A stretch of DNA of 34,820 nucleotides from Methanosarcina sp. UBA293 (GTDB taxonomy: Archaea; Halobacteriota; Methanosarcinia; Methanosarcinales; Methanosarcinaceae), in the NCBI GenBank assembly GCA_002499445.1, contig DALS01000061.1, positions 1 to 34,820 of the forward strand, in the 5' to 3' direction. Below, in pieces: positions 1-8,016 of this stretch. Each line of letters begins with the position of its first letter. Position 1 is the stretch's first letter. Made by a program: the position numbers and the translations under genes. The notes below the pieces were generated by a model. The model was not told the DNA's origin. It saw only the letters and a program-made list of their open reading frames with translations, and did no database searches.

Positions 1-114
1 AGCAAGAAAGTTCCATAATCAAGCAAAAGAAATAAAAATTAAACTGATAGGGTATAACATAAACAAAAAAGTTATGCAAATAATTTGCATTAAAATAAGG
101 ATTTCTACAGAGCC
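1..114 (+). mobile_element. 3' end of an IS (IS5/IS4-like) with transposase C-terminus, cut by the window edge
   Basis: Read in frame from position 2, this encodes the tail of a DDE transposase (ARKFHNQAKEIKIKL, then YNINKK and RISTEP). The same tail appears on the minus strand at the right end of the window; over 114 aligned bases I count about 94 identities and no gaps. The similarity stops at 114, just after AAGGATTTCTACAGAGCC, so GGCTCTGTAGAAATCC is the likely terminal inverted repeat. The frame stays open past the element and stops at 152-154, inside CRISPR repeat 1. The rest of the element lies left of the window. The family is inferred from the tail of the right-hand copy, where a YNRRNIVET block resembles the region around the catalytic Glu of IS4/IS5 DDE enzymes. 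Confidence 0.8.
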
Positions 115-132
115 CATTTATTTTAGATTCTT

Positions 133-1041
133 ATTCGTGAGCAAGATCCACTAAAACAAGGATTGAAACATATTTTTTGAAAGACATGAGCTTACTTTTA
201 TTTATGATTCGTGAGCAAGATCCACTAAAACAAGGATTGAAACATAATATCTTCTGAAATATTAATTTCAGCATCTAATTCGTGAGCAAGATCCACTAAA
301 ACAAGGATTGAAACAAATCTTGGCGGGTGACAAAGGAATGCTTGTTTTCATTCGTGAGCAAGATCCACTAAAACAAGGATTGAAACATACATGCAGCTCA
401 TACAGGAAGAAAATCCGGACAATTCGTGAGCAAGATCCACTAAAACAAGGATTGAAACAAAACATTATAACATTATGGTTAACCCCCTGTAAAACATTCG
501 TGAGCAAGATCCACTAAAACAAGGATTGAAACAATTGTGGCCAGTTTGGTCTTCGTCATCGAAACGATATTCGTGAGCAAGATCCACTAAAACAAGGATT
601 GAAACCGTTCAATAAATTTTTCAAGCGCGTTTTGTATCACGACATTCGTGAGCAAGATCCACTAAAACAAGGATTGAAACCAGGAAAACTCACCGGAGCA
701 GACGACATTGACAACATTCGTGAGCAAGATCCACTAAAACAAGGATTGAAACCACCTACTTCGATTGTCTCCGCAGAGACGACTGATGTATTCGTGAGCA
801 AGATCCACTAAAACAAGGATTGAAACAAATCATCTTGTAACATCACATTGACACCTTAACCGATTCGTGAGCAAGATCCACTAAAACAAGGATTGAAACT
901 GAATTTCCATCCGCGGAGACCAAATTCATCGTTGGATTCGTGAGCAAGATCCACTAAAACAAGGATTGAAACCTCGCTTCGCATTGTATCCAATTCGAGA
1001 GCCTTATTCGTGATCAAGTTTACCAAATAAAGATTGAAAAC
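133..1041 (+). CRISPR. CRISPR array, 12 identical 37-nt repeats plus one degenerate terminal repeat, 12 spacers
   Basis: Perfect repeats start at 133, 207, 278, 350, 422, 496, 569, 644, 716, 790, 863 and 936. Each begins ATTCGTGAGCAAGATCC and ends AAGGATTGAAAC. Spacers are 33-38 nt. A decayed repeat at 1006-1041 (ATTCGTGATCAAG...ATTGAAAAC) closes the array. The ATTGAAAC end, typical of Cas6-made 5' tags, and the decayed copy on the right both indicate transcription left to right with the leader on the left. Only 18 bp separate repeat 1 from the IS end at 114, so the native leader is missing or displaced. I recall this repeat from Methanosarcina mazei. The cas genes begin about 3.7 kb downstream; no cas1 or cas2 is present. 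Confidence 0.98.
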
Positions 1042-1217
1042 TTGACTAATGTATTAAACATTTTGTAATCTGCATGATTCAAAAACAAAGCCCATCAAAA
1101 TAAAAATAAAAACATAGCCGGCTATTTTTGAAAAACATCATTGTATTGTAGGTTTGGAGCCAAAATTACTACAGTTTTTTACGTAAACTTTAATACATAT
1201 ATGTCATATTATATTGT

Positions 1218-1634
1218 GTGTCCAAACCTGAACAGATTCCTATAACTCGCCATATAAGTTATGAGAAACTTGTTAAAATGATCAAGGCTGAGAAGAATTC
1301 TCGAGTTGTCCAACGTCTCATATTCATCAAAGCCCGTTATGAAGGTAAAAGCGTTAAAGAAGCCTCAAATATTGTTGGAGTCTCCAGAAGCAATGGGAAC
1401 CTCTGGCAACAGAGATGGAACGCTCAGGGTTACGAAGGTTTAATCCCTCAATTTAGAGGCGGAAATCCCTCAAAACTCTCAGACTTTCAGAAAGTACAAT
1501 TAAAGGAAATGCTTAAAGATCGGGATGATTGGCTAACTCGAGAAGTACAGGACCTGATTCTTCAAGAATTCAGTGTCGAATACAGCCTCAAACAGGTCTG
1601 GGTTATTCTTCAAAGTTTAAAAAATAACAGGTGA
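1218..1634 (+). pseudogene. Truncated IS630-type transposase, N-terminal helix-turn-helix part only
   Basis: The 138 codons contain a winged-helix DNA-binding region typical of IS630/Tc1-like transposases: a GKSVKEASNIVGVSRSNGNLW block around residues 42-62 and a SLKQVWVIL block near the end. The frame then runs into NNR and TGA, and the DDE catalytic domain that should follow is absent. The next 230 bp are AT-rich with no further transposase reading frame. The start is a GTG without a good ribosome-binding site. It is best read as a relic of an element that decayed next to the CRISPR array, though the intact N-terminal part could still bind DNA if expressed. Confidence 0.75.
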
Positions 1635-1875
1635 ATATAATTAACTAATCAATAACTCAAAGTTATTTCTCTAAATTTTGAATTCGAAATTATCAATTAG
1701 TTTCCGACTATGAAAAATAGTTCTCAAACTTTCGAATTTTGATAGTAAAATTATTTTTGGTAGGCTAATAGAAATGTAGAATTTGAAAAAGATAAGAAAC
1801 GTAGAATATTGGAAGAAAGATAATGAAAATAAAACAAAAAATTAAAGTTTTTTTTATTTATGAGGTTTGATAATT

Positions 1876-2505
1876 GTGGATATTCGACAGGCTAAAATTG
1901 AAGATGCAGACGAAGCAGCAGAATTAATTTGCATGGCCTGGGGAGAATGTGCTTATGTGCTTGCAGGTTCTGATAATCAGAAAGCTGCACAAGATGTTAT
2001 TAAAAAATTCTATAAGCAGCCAGACAATATTTTGAGTTATCAAAATATCCATGTCGCAGAGGGACGTAACGGTATAGCAGGTTTGGTTTTGTCATTTCCC
2101 TCAGACCATTTTCCACGTTTGAGTAAGCTATTGGTAGAAAAGCTTCCTAAATTTTATAAATCCGATGCTGAGGATTATCAAGGAAAAGTAGTTCCCATGT
2201 TAAAAACAAAAGAGGCAGAACCTGGTGAATATTATATAGATTCACTTGCTGTTTACCCGCAGTACCGAGCGTGTGGGATTGGAAGCAGATTACTAAAAGT
2301 AGCAACTCTCAAGTCTCATAAACTTGGCATTTCTAAAACCTCATTGATTGTTAAACCCGAAAACAAAGGTGCCCTAAAATTATATAAAAAACATGGATAC
2401 TCTGTAAGAGGGAAACTGAAACAGGCTGGCACAAACTTTTTGAGCATGGTTAATCCAATCAATCAGACTGGAAAATCAAGCAGTAAAAAAGGCATCATTC
2501 AGTAA
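1876..2505 (+). CDS. GNAT family N-acetyltransferase
   Basis: This is a single-domain GNAT acetyltransferase of about 209 residues, which would transfer an acetyl group from acetyl-CoA to an amine. The N-terminus DIRQAKIEDADEAAEL is the usual first strand and helix. The acetyl-CoA pyrophosphate-binding motif (R/Q-x-x-G-x-G/A) is visible as YRACGIGSRLL about two thirds along, preceded by the strand YYIDSLAVYPQ. SLIVKPENKGALKLYKKHGY is the typical last motif. I chose GTG at 1876 over TTG at 1867 because GAGGT at 1862-1866 lies 9 nt before it. The substrate cannot be told. It stands alone in AT-rich DNA between a transposase relic and a relic CRISPR repeat, so it may have been acquired horizontally. 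Confidence 0.85.
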   Translation: MDIRQAKIEDADEAAELICMAWGECAYVLAGSDNQKAAQDVIKKFYKQPDNILSYQNIHVAEGRNGIAGLVLSFPSDHFPRLSKLLVEKLPKFYKSDAEDYQGKVVPMLKTKEAEPGEYYIDSLAVYPQYRACGIGSRLLKVATLKSHKLGISKTSLIVKPENKGALKLYKKHGYSVRGKLKQAGTNFLSMVNPINQTGKSSSKKGIIQ

Positions 2506-2865
2506 ATTGTTATTTTTTCAAGCGTAGTTGAGCACTCCCTCTTTCCAGTTCTTTTTTCAAACCTTCTAATATTTTCAATCCTCTTGTTCAATTTTTAACT
2601 CGTGAGCAAGACCTGGTAAACAAAAAATGAGCAAAAATTAAGACTGAGATCCATTTTCAAAAACCCTCGGTAAAGGCTCAAATGAAATTTTGGCATTTTT
2701 TCCGTTGTACCATCTAAATAATAAAAAATATACAATAAGTTTTATTAAATTTGAGGTATTATGTGTCGAGGTAGTATGTGAATTGAACTTGAATTGATTT
2801 CATGGAATACATGAGTGTAATAGAGTATAGCATTACACTCCCCAGTTTTAAAAACGGTGTTCAGA
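2506..2865. other. AT-rich gene-free spacer with one relic CRISPR repeat
   Basis: No convincing reading frame is seen on either strand. The only recognisable item is a repeat-like stretch at 2598-2635. The remainder is AT-rich and probably holds the promoter of the next gene; an AATAATAAAAAATATAC stretch at about 2718-2734 could be a TATA region. Confidence 0.5.
2598..2635 (+). repeat. Relic CRISPR repeat outside the array
   Basis: CGTGAGCAAGA at 2601-2611 is identical to the core of the array repeat. The following bases (CC, TAAA, CAA, AATGA) keep the order of the remaining repeat positions but with substitutions and an indel. It lies about 1.56 kb beyond the last array repeat on the same strand. 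It could be a leftover of a longer array split by the insertion that brought the transposase relic and the acetyltransferase, or the remains of a second array. Confidence 0.55.
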
Positions 2866-3378
2866 ATGCCCAGTGGAAAAACACATGTAAAAATAAACAT
2901 TACTTTGCTGCTTGGTATATTGCTAAGTTTACATACAAACTTTATGAAATCGCATATTCCACCAGAATATACTGAATTTGATACCATAGCAATATTTTCA
3001 TTTGCACTTATATTTGGGACATACTATCTCAGTCCTGACCTGGATATTAAAAGTGATCCCTTAAAAAGATGGGGGATTCTCAAACATATCTGGTGGCCTT
3101 ATCAAAAAATATTCAAGCACCGTGGAAAATTGCACCATCCATTATCGGGTCCCATTATAATCATTTCAACTGTAGGTTTATTTATCATAGTACCAGTTGT
3201 CAAATTGTTCAACCTTGATATAACCAGCATCCCAACAAAATATACAATTTCATTATTAACTGGAATCGTTGTTTCTATTGAAGCACATATAATCACCGAT
3301 GCGATATACACTAAATTAAAAAGAAAATCCACAAAAATAAAAAAAAAGTTAAAAAATATTCGCACCACCAAATCATAA
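2866..3378 (+). CDS. DUF2227-type predicted metal-binding membrane protein
   Basis: The start MPSGKTHVKIN at 2866 is the signature opening of the DUF2227 family, so I prefer this ATG to the in-frame GTG at 2857. About 170 residues. Hydrophobic segments lie near residues 9-24, 42-57, 105-122 and 130-150. Between them is a polar stretch with possible metal ligands: SPDLD and HRGKLHHPLSGP. This arrangement resembles the YdjM/DUF457 membrane hydrolases, but no substrate is known. The tail is very lysine-rich, suggesting a cytoplasmic C-terminus. Neighbouring genes give no functional hint. Confidence 0.75.
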   Translation: MPSGKTHVKINITLLLGILLSLHTNFMKSHIPPEYTEFDTIAIFSFALIFGTYYLSPDLDIKSDPLKRWGILKHIWWPYQKIFKHRGKLHHPLSGPIIIISTVGLFIIVPVVKLFNLDITSIPTKYTISLLTGIVVSIEAHIITDAIYTKLKRKSTKIKKKLKNIRTTKS

Positions 3379-3461
3379 TTTTTTTATTTGAATGGAGCTT
3401 CCAAAACCCTGTTGAAAACCCTAAATAGTGAAACTCAAATATTTATCCGGGGGAATATTCC

Positions 3462-4028
3462 ATGAAAAAAGATTTCGAGAAGGTTTACCAGTTAAAGCTT
3501 TCCATGAGAGGCATTACCCCTCAGATCTGGCGGCGAATCCAGGTGCCTGAAAATTATACCTTCCTGAAACTTCATGATGCCATCCAAGCTGTGATGAGCT
3601 GGGAAGACTACCACCTGCAAGAATTCGAGATGATAAACCCAGAAACAGGGGAGCTTGAGAGAATCGGGACAGAAGACAAAGACCACGAAAACTTTGGTGA
3701 GCCTCTAATGCCGGAAAATAAAGCCAAAATCTCCAGGTATTTCACGCTGGAAAATAAGACTGTTCTGTACACCTATGATTTTGGGGACAACTGGCAGGTA
3801 AAAGTCCGGCTTGAGAAAATTCTTCCTAGAAAAGAAGGAGTGGAATATCCGATCTGCACTGCAGGAAAAAGAGCAGCTGTTCCTGAGGATACAGGGGGAG
3901 TAGGAAGCTATGAATATATGCTCGAAATCCTGAAGGATCCTGAACATGAAGAATATGAAGATACCGTGGAATGGCTTGGAGAAGATTTTGATCCTGAATA
4001 CTTTGACCCAAAAGACATTTCTTTCTGA
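3462..4028 (+). CDS. pRiA4b ORF-3-like protein (PF07929)
   Basis: The protein of 188 residues matches the pRiA4b ORF-3 family throughout: VYQLKLSMRGITPQIWRRIQVP at the N-terminus, FLKLHDAIQAVMSWEDYHLQEFE in the middle, YTYDFGDNWQVKVRLEKIL, then PICTAGKRAAVPEDTGG. The tail is acidic. The family is named after a plasmid gene and often lies near mobile elements; its biochemical role is unknown. A GGGGG run at 3450-3454 supports the ATG at 3462. It appears to be transcribed on its own. Confidence 0.85.
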   Translation: MKKDFEKVYQLKLSMRGITPQIWRRIQVPENYTFLKLHDAIQAVMSWEDYHLQEFEMINPETGELERIGTEDKDHENFGEPLMPENKAKISRYFTLENKTVLYTYDFGDNWQVKVRLEKILPRKEGVEYPICTAGKRAAVPEDTGGVGSYEYMLEILKDPEHEEYEDTVEWLGEDFDPEYFDPKDISF

Positions 4029-4108
4029 ACTGGAAAAGTTGGAAACTGGGGAATGTATCCCAAACTACCGCAAAAACGTAGATTTAAACTTTTTTTAACA
4101 GATAGAGT

Positions 4109-4540
4109 TTGAAAACGCCTTCAAAGCATTTCTTTGCTGAAATAAACAGCGTAGATTTTTTCAACTCTAGCTGGACGCCGAATGGTAAAACAGCATATGC
4201 CATGAAAACAAGAATTGAAGATGAATTTATACATTCCCTGATTGAGGACTGGCTTAAAAAAGGCTCTAATATAATTTTTTGGGAAATCTTCCAGAACAGG
4301 GCTGCTCCTGGGCGGAATTATCTCTTCTCTTCTTTTATATTTTTATCTCAACCAGTTGACAACCACTGGGCCGAAATAGGGCTCAAGAGCGTTGAAGGAA
4401 ACTCAATTGAGCACCTTGTTCGTTTTGCATATTATTTCGTGATTTTTTCAAAGGAATGGATAAATCCTGACAGAGTTGAGGCGGTTTTGGCTGCACTGGG
4501 CCTCAAATTAAACAAATATGGATTACGCGGTTGTGCTTGA
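4109..4540 (+). CDS. Hypothetical protein
   Basis: This open frame of 143 codons from a TTG has no recognisable family. The protein is rich in aromatic residues (FFAEINSVDFF, NIIFWEIFQNRAAPGRNY, YYFVIFSKEW) and has no obvious membrane segment or signal peptide. The start is uncertain: the TTG lacks a clear ribosome-binding site, and the first in-frame ATG is at 4190, inside what would be a structured region. It lies just upstream of the CRISPR-Cas promoter region but is not in a typical cas family. It may be a degraded gene. Confidence 0.4.
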   Translation: MKTPSKHFFAEINSVDFFNSSWTPNGKTAYAMKTRIEDEFIHSLIEDWLKKGSNIIFWEIFQNRAAPGRNYLFSSFIFLSQPVDNHWAEIGLKSVEGNSIEHLVRFAYYFVIFSKEWINPDRVEAVLAALGLKLNKYGLRGCA

Positions 4541-4579
4541 AAGAATTGAGCAGAGTTTCAATAAAAAGATCCAATAGTT

Positions 4580-4600
4580 TATTTAAATATATATAATGTT
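4580..4600 (+). promoter_or_regulatory. Candidate promoter (TATA box) of the left CRISPR-Cas transcript
   Basis: TTTAAATATATATAATG at about 4582-4598 is the best archaeal TATA-box-like string in the 260-bp gap before the first cas-linked gene. Transcription from about 25 bp downstream would give a leader of roughly 180 nt containing the cas6 relic. Assigned by motif appearance only. Confidence 0.4.
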
Positions 4601-4706
4601 TTTAGATATACAGAAACCCTTCATTAAAAATATCCAAATGTATTTATGCTAAAACTAAGATAAATAAAATTGAAAAAGATATTTTTTAAAAATCTCTATA
4701 TTTCTC

Positions 4707-4772
4707 ATGACTCCTGAAAATATTAAACTCAAAACCCTTGAAATGACCTTCGAACCTGATCTGAAATTTTAA
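4707..4772 (+). pseudogene. 5' relic of a second cas6 gene
   Basis: An ATG-started 21-codon frame reads IKLKTLEMTFEP and ends in TAA. It matches the first residues of the intact cas6 at 13644 (MKLKILEMTFES) at both protein and DNA level; AAACTCAAAA-CCTTGAAATGAC is nearly identical in both. Beyond about 15 residues the similarity is lost. It sits 27 nt before a membrane CARF gene. The intact cas6 likewise lies upstream of a membrane CARF gene, with csx3 between. This looks like the remains of a duplicated cas6-(csx3)-CARF module. Confidence 0.65.
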
Positions 4773-4799
4773 GAAAAATAGTTATCAGTTGGGGAATTT

Positions 4800-5606
4800 A
4801 TGTCAAATAAAGTTATCAGTAAATTATTAAACACAAATGAACTGAATGTTCCTTTTTTGATGTGGTCAATGTTATTTGCAATTTTTATAAATATCCTTTC
4901 TAATATTTTGAGCTATTATGTAGGTAATCTTCAAGGCCTTCTAGTTATTGTTTTTTCAATCCTTTGTTTAATTCTCGTGTCTGTCGCTTTTGAGAGGAGA
5001 AGTGAGAGAAAACTGAGAAAATTAATAGACAGCTCGGTCGAAAGTAGAAAATTACGAGGTGAGTATAAAGGATTAATAGCTTTCGTCAGTGACAATAAAG
5101 AAAAGCGACAGGGAAAAAGCGCGTACCTGGAAAAAAGCAAAAAAGATATTCTGAGCTATAAAGAAACAAGTAATGTCGAAAGCATTGCTGGTATTCGTGG
5201 GATCGGGCAAACTTTCAGGGCTCTGGATTATCATATAAAAACCGGGAAACTAAGGCACTGCTGGTTGATTTATTCAGACCAATCTGGTGTAAATGTAGAT
5301 ATTATTAAAAGTTTTTTTGAAATAGTTACCGGAAGCGCAATAAAGCCAAATTTTGTGAAAATTGAATATCCAAATGAGAGCAAACACGTAAAAGAAATTA
5401 TAGATGAGATCTATAAAGATTTGCCTGCTGACTTGAAGGAAACGGATGTTATTGCTGATATTACTGCTGGGAATAAACCAATGACAGCTGCAATGGTTTT
5501 ATCCTGTTTAAACTCTGATCGTAATATTGAGTATATAGAACAAAGTGAAAAAAATGAGTTAATTGAGGTGCACATTTCCCCCAAGTTTACAGGAATTGAA
5601 CTATAA
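4800..5606 (+). CDS. Two-helix transmembrane protein with C-terminal CARF domain (candidate cyclic-oligoadenylate-gated membrane effector)
   Basis: This 268-residue protein has two hydrophobic helices (about 17-41 and 44-64), a very basic/charged linker (ERRSERKLRK from 65) and a C-terminal Rossmann-like CARF domain from about residue 89. CARF hallmarks seen: the first strand YKGLIAFVSD (89-98), GIRGIGQTF (131-139), and the motif DITAGNKPM at 220-228, equivalent to the D-I-T-G-G-T-K-P-M ligand loop of Card1/Csx-type CARF proteins. Known membrane CARF proteins such as Cam1 sense cyclic tetra-adenylate and perturb the membrane; a similar role here is inference. A GGGGAA ribosome-binding site precedes the ATG. 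It is the first intact gene before cas10, with a paralogue at 14647-15438. G223-G224 of the usual loop is A-G here. Confidence 0.85.
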   Translation: MSNKVISKLLNTNELNVPFLMWSMLFAIFINILSNILSYYVGNLQGLLVIVFSILCLILVSVAFERRSERKLRKLIDSSVESRKLRGEYKGLIAFVSDNKEKRQGKSAYLEKSKKDILSYKETSNVESIAGIRGIGQTFRALDYHIKTGKLRHCWLIYSDQSGVNVDIIKSFFEIVTGSAIKPNFVKIEYPNESKHVKEIIDEIYKDLPADLKETDVIADITAGNKPMTAAMVLSCLNSDRNIEYIEQSEKNELIEVHISPKFTGIEL

Positions 5607-5699
5607 GGATTAGTTTGAAAATTTTTGATTGAAGGATTGTAAATTTTTAGGAAATTACAGAATTTCATGAAATTTTGGGATTTATAGGGTTGGTAGTTT

Positions 5700-7319
5700 A
5701 TGAGCGGTCTTTATGCAGTTTTATTGGAAGTTTCTTCCATACAACAATATGTCTTTGCCAGCAATAAATTAAAGGAAAACTTAGGTGCCTCCTACCTAGT
5801 TGAGAATATTTTTGAAAAGAATTTGAGGACTGTCCTAGAAGCTTTTGATAAAAAATGTGAGTTTGAAAGATGGAAGACAGATCCTCAAGAAATTTATATC
5901 TGTAGTCAAGATTTCGAATCGGAGATTGGATACATAGGGGGAGGAAATGCACTTATTTTTTTCAAAAATCGAGATACTGCGGTGAATCTTGGACGAAAAT
6001 GGTCTCAGAACCTACTAATAAATGCTCCGGGATTAAGGCCCTCTATAGCGATTGATGAAGTCGATTGCAGCGTACTTGCTGATAAGGAAAAGTTTCCGGT
6101 ATCTATAGGGGAGTTATTTGATAAGTTACGCGAGAACAAATTAAGTTATCAGCCTCAAACTACTTTTCCCAGGCATGGAATAACAGCAGAATGTCAACAT
6201 ACTGGATTGTCCGCAGAATTTTTTGACAAAAAAAGTGACAGCTACGTCTCTTCTGTTGCAATGGAAAAAATGAAGAGCTCGCAGGCTGCAACAGATGAAT
6301 TACACGAGAAATTCAGTTCGGTTTTAAAGGGGTACCGCTTCCCTACTGAATTAAATGAACTGGGGCAAACAGAAGGTGACAGTCACATATCAATAGTCCA
6401 TATTGATGGAAATAGAATGGGCTCAAGGTTTCAGGAATGTAAAACACTTGAAGAAATAAGGCTCCTTTCAATAAGTGTAAAAAAAGCCACTGAAGATTCA
6501 TTTGCAAATCTCCTAAAGTTAATTGTACAAAAAATAGAGCAAGATAACAACATTTTTGATTACTTCGATTTCAACGGAATTCTCCTGCCCATAAGACCGA
6601 TTATCCTGGGTGGAGATGATATAACATTTGTATCACCCGGAAAACTGGGAATTTATTTTGCGGAAATCTTCATGAAAGAATTCTCTGAAAAAGAGGTGAA
6701 TGATGGGGAAAAACTATCTTCCTGTGCCGGAGTTGCCATAACAAAGACCAAATATCCATTCTACCGGGGTTACCAACTGGCAGAAGGACTCTGCAGCAAC
6801 GCCAAGAAAGAATCCAGAAAAAAGACGGAAAAAGATTCTTCCTGGATTGACTTTCATATTGCATACGGCGGTTTTTCCGGATCAAGCGAAGATATCCGCG
6901 AAAATAACTATACAGGGTCATATGGGAACCTTTGTCTGAGGCCTTATAGAGTAACAGGAAAAGTCGATTATTGCAGTTTAAGTGAATGTATCAGGGGAAT
7001 TAACCAGCTGAGTGGGCTTAAATTCGATCCTGCAGAAAAAACTTGGGTTGATTTTGGTGAAATTAAATGGCCGAGGTCCAAGTTAAAAGAATTAAGGGAA
7101 GTTTTGACAATGGGAGCCCCAGTTTCCAAGAGATTTATACAGGAAATGGAATACCGGCACAGGACTCTACCAGAAGTGACAGAGTATCCTGAATGCAAAA
7201 ATACTGGATGGATACCGGACAGACGCAAAATCGGAAGCAAAGTTACACCCTATTTCGATATGCTTGAGTTAATGGAAATCTATCCTCTAAAATTACTCGT
7301 CGGGGAGGAGGATGTCTAA
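5700..7319 (+). CDS. cas10: Cas10 of a type III-D system, HD domain absent, GGDD present
   Basis: The 539-residue Cas10 large subunit starts directly at a palm-like domain (SIQQYVFASNKLKENLGASYLVE, residues 13-35), so the N-terminal HD DNase of larger Cas10 proteins is missing. The second palm carries GGDD at residues 304-307 within IILGGDDITF, the cyclic oligoadenylate synthase active site; SIVHIDGNRMGSRF precedes it and CAGVAITKTKYPFYRGYQLAEGL follows, as usual. A Cas10 without HD is typical of subtype III-D. It should therefore signal through cyclic oligoadenylates and not cut DNA itself. The stop overlaps the next start by one base (TAATG), beginning a tightly packed operon to 13408. Confidence 0.93.
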   Translation: MSGLYAVLLEVSSIQQYVFASNKLKENLGASYLVENIFEKNLRTVLEAFDKKCEFERWKTDPQEIYICSQDFESEIGYIGGGNALIFFKNRDTAVNLGRKWSQNLLINAPGLRPSIAIDEVDCSVLADKEKFPVSIGELFDKLRENKLSYQPQTTFPRHGITAECQHTGLSAEFFDKKSDSYVSSVAMEKMKSSQAATDELHEKFSSVLKGYRFPTELNELGQTEGDSHISIVHIDGNRMGSRFQECKTLEEIRLLSISVKKATEDSFANLLKLIVQKIEQDNNIFDYFDFNGILLPIRPIILGGDDITFVSPGKLGIYFAEIFMKEFSEKEVNDGEKLSSCAGVAITKTKYPFYRGYQLAEGLCSNAKKESRKKTEKDSSWIDFHIAYGGFSGSSEDIRENNYTGSYGNLCLRPYRVTGKVDYCSLSECIRGINQLSGLKFDPAEKTWVDFGEIKWPRSKLKELREVLTMGAPVSKRFIQEMEYRHRTLPEVTEYPECKNTGWIPDRRKIGSKVTPYFDMLELMEIYPLKLLVGEEDV

Positions 7320-8014
7320 TGTCAGTTTTTAAACTTAACCTGGAACTCCTGTCAGATACCTTGATCGGATCTGGGGAAGGATGGGGCGCAATAATCGATA
7401 ATGATATTGTTTTTGACGATTTTGGGCTTCCTTACATCCCTGCAAGGAGAGTAAAAGGCTGCCTGAGAGAATCAGCTTTTGAAGTTATGGAAATGTTTGA
7501 GCAGTCTGGAATAGGTTTTGCTTCAAGGGGGGATATCGGTACTCTTTTCGGCAAACCCGGTCAAAGTGAATCAGGAGCACTTTCATTTTCAAATTGTTAT
7601 CTGGGGGACTATTCATTGAATAAGCAGTGGATAGAATGGTTAATTTCTGAATATCCAGACATATTCTCCAAAGATGCGATCCTTGATACATTTACTTCGA
7701 TAAGACAGCAAACAGCGGTAAACAAAAATGAAGATCAGGACTCATCTACTAAAAAGGGAGTTGCAGAAAAGGCATCATTAAGGACTTCGAGAGTATTGGA
7801 CAAAGGCATTAAGTTTTCAGGAAGTATCGAGTCTTCTTTTGAACTTGAAAACAGGTTATTTGATTTCCTTGTTTTCGCTGCCCGAAATTTAAGGTATATG
7901 GGGACAAATCGTAACAGAGGACTTGGCTCTGTGCTGTGTACTTTAACAGATGAAAGTAGATACACATGTGATGAGTCTCTGAAAAATCTGGAACTCAAAG
8001 TAACGGAGGGCTAA
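7319..8014 (+). CDS. Cas7-like RAMP (Csm3-type) backbone subunit
   Basis: A single-domain Cas7 of 231 residues. It opens with a ferredoxin-like strand LNLELLSDTLIGSGEGWGA, followed by IIDNDIVFDD, which may hold the catalytic Asp that Csm3-type subunits use to cut target RNA. FGLPYIPARRVKGCLRESA is the classic RAMP segment. GDIGTLFGKPGQ, TSIRQQTAVN and the glycine-rich loop MGTNRNRGLGSV near residue 200 complete the family pattern. It is coupled to cas10 by a one-base overlap and followed after two bases by csx10. In type III-Dv complexes a Cas7 is fused to the Cas5-Cas11 protein; here the equivalent pieces are separate adjacent genes. Confidence 0.88.
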   Translation: MSVFKLNLELLSDTLIGSGEGWGAIIDNDIVFDDFGLPYIPARRVKGCLRESAFEVMEMFEQSGIGFASRGDIGTLFGKPGQSESGALSFSNCYLGDYSLNKQWIEWLISEYPDIFSKDAILDTFTSIRQQTAVNKNEDQDSSTKKGVAEKASLRTSRVLDKGIKFSGSIESSFELENRLFDFLVFAARNLRYMGTNRNRGLGSVLCTLTDESRYTCDESLKNLELKVTEG

Positions 8015-8016
8015 GG

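Noticed and set aside
268..507. Minus-strand frame of 79 codons with a repeated CFNPCFSGSCSR motif
   Set aside because: It is only the translation of the CRISPR repeats; the periodic cysteine motif comes from the repeat sequence.
133..1041. Spacers targeting sequences in this window
   Set aside because: I compared the 12 spacers by eye with the rest of the window and saw no match beyond short chance strings; a proper search was not possible.
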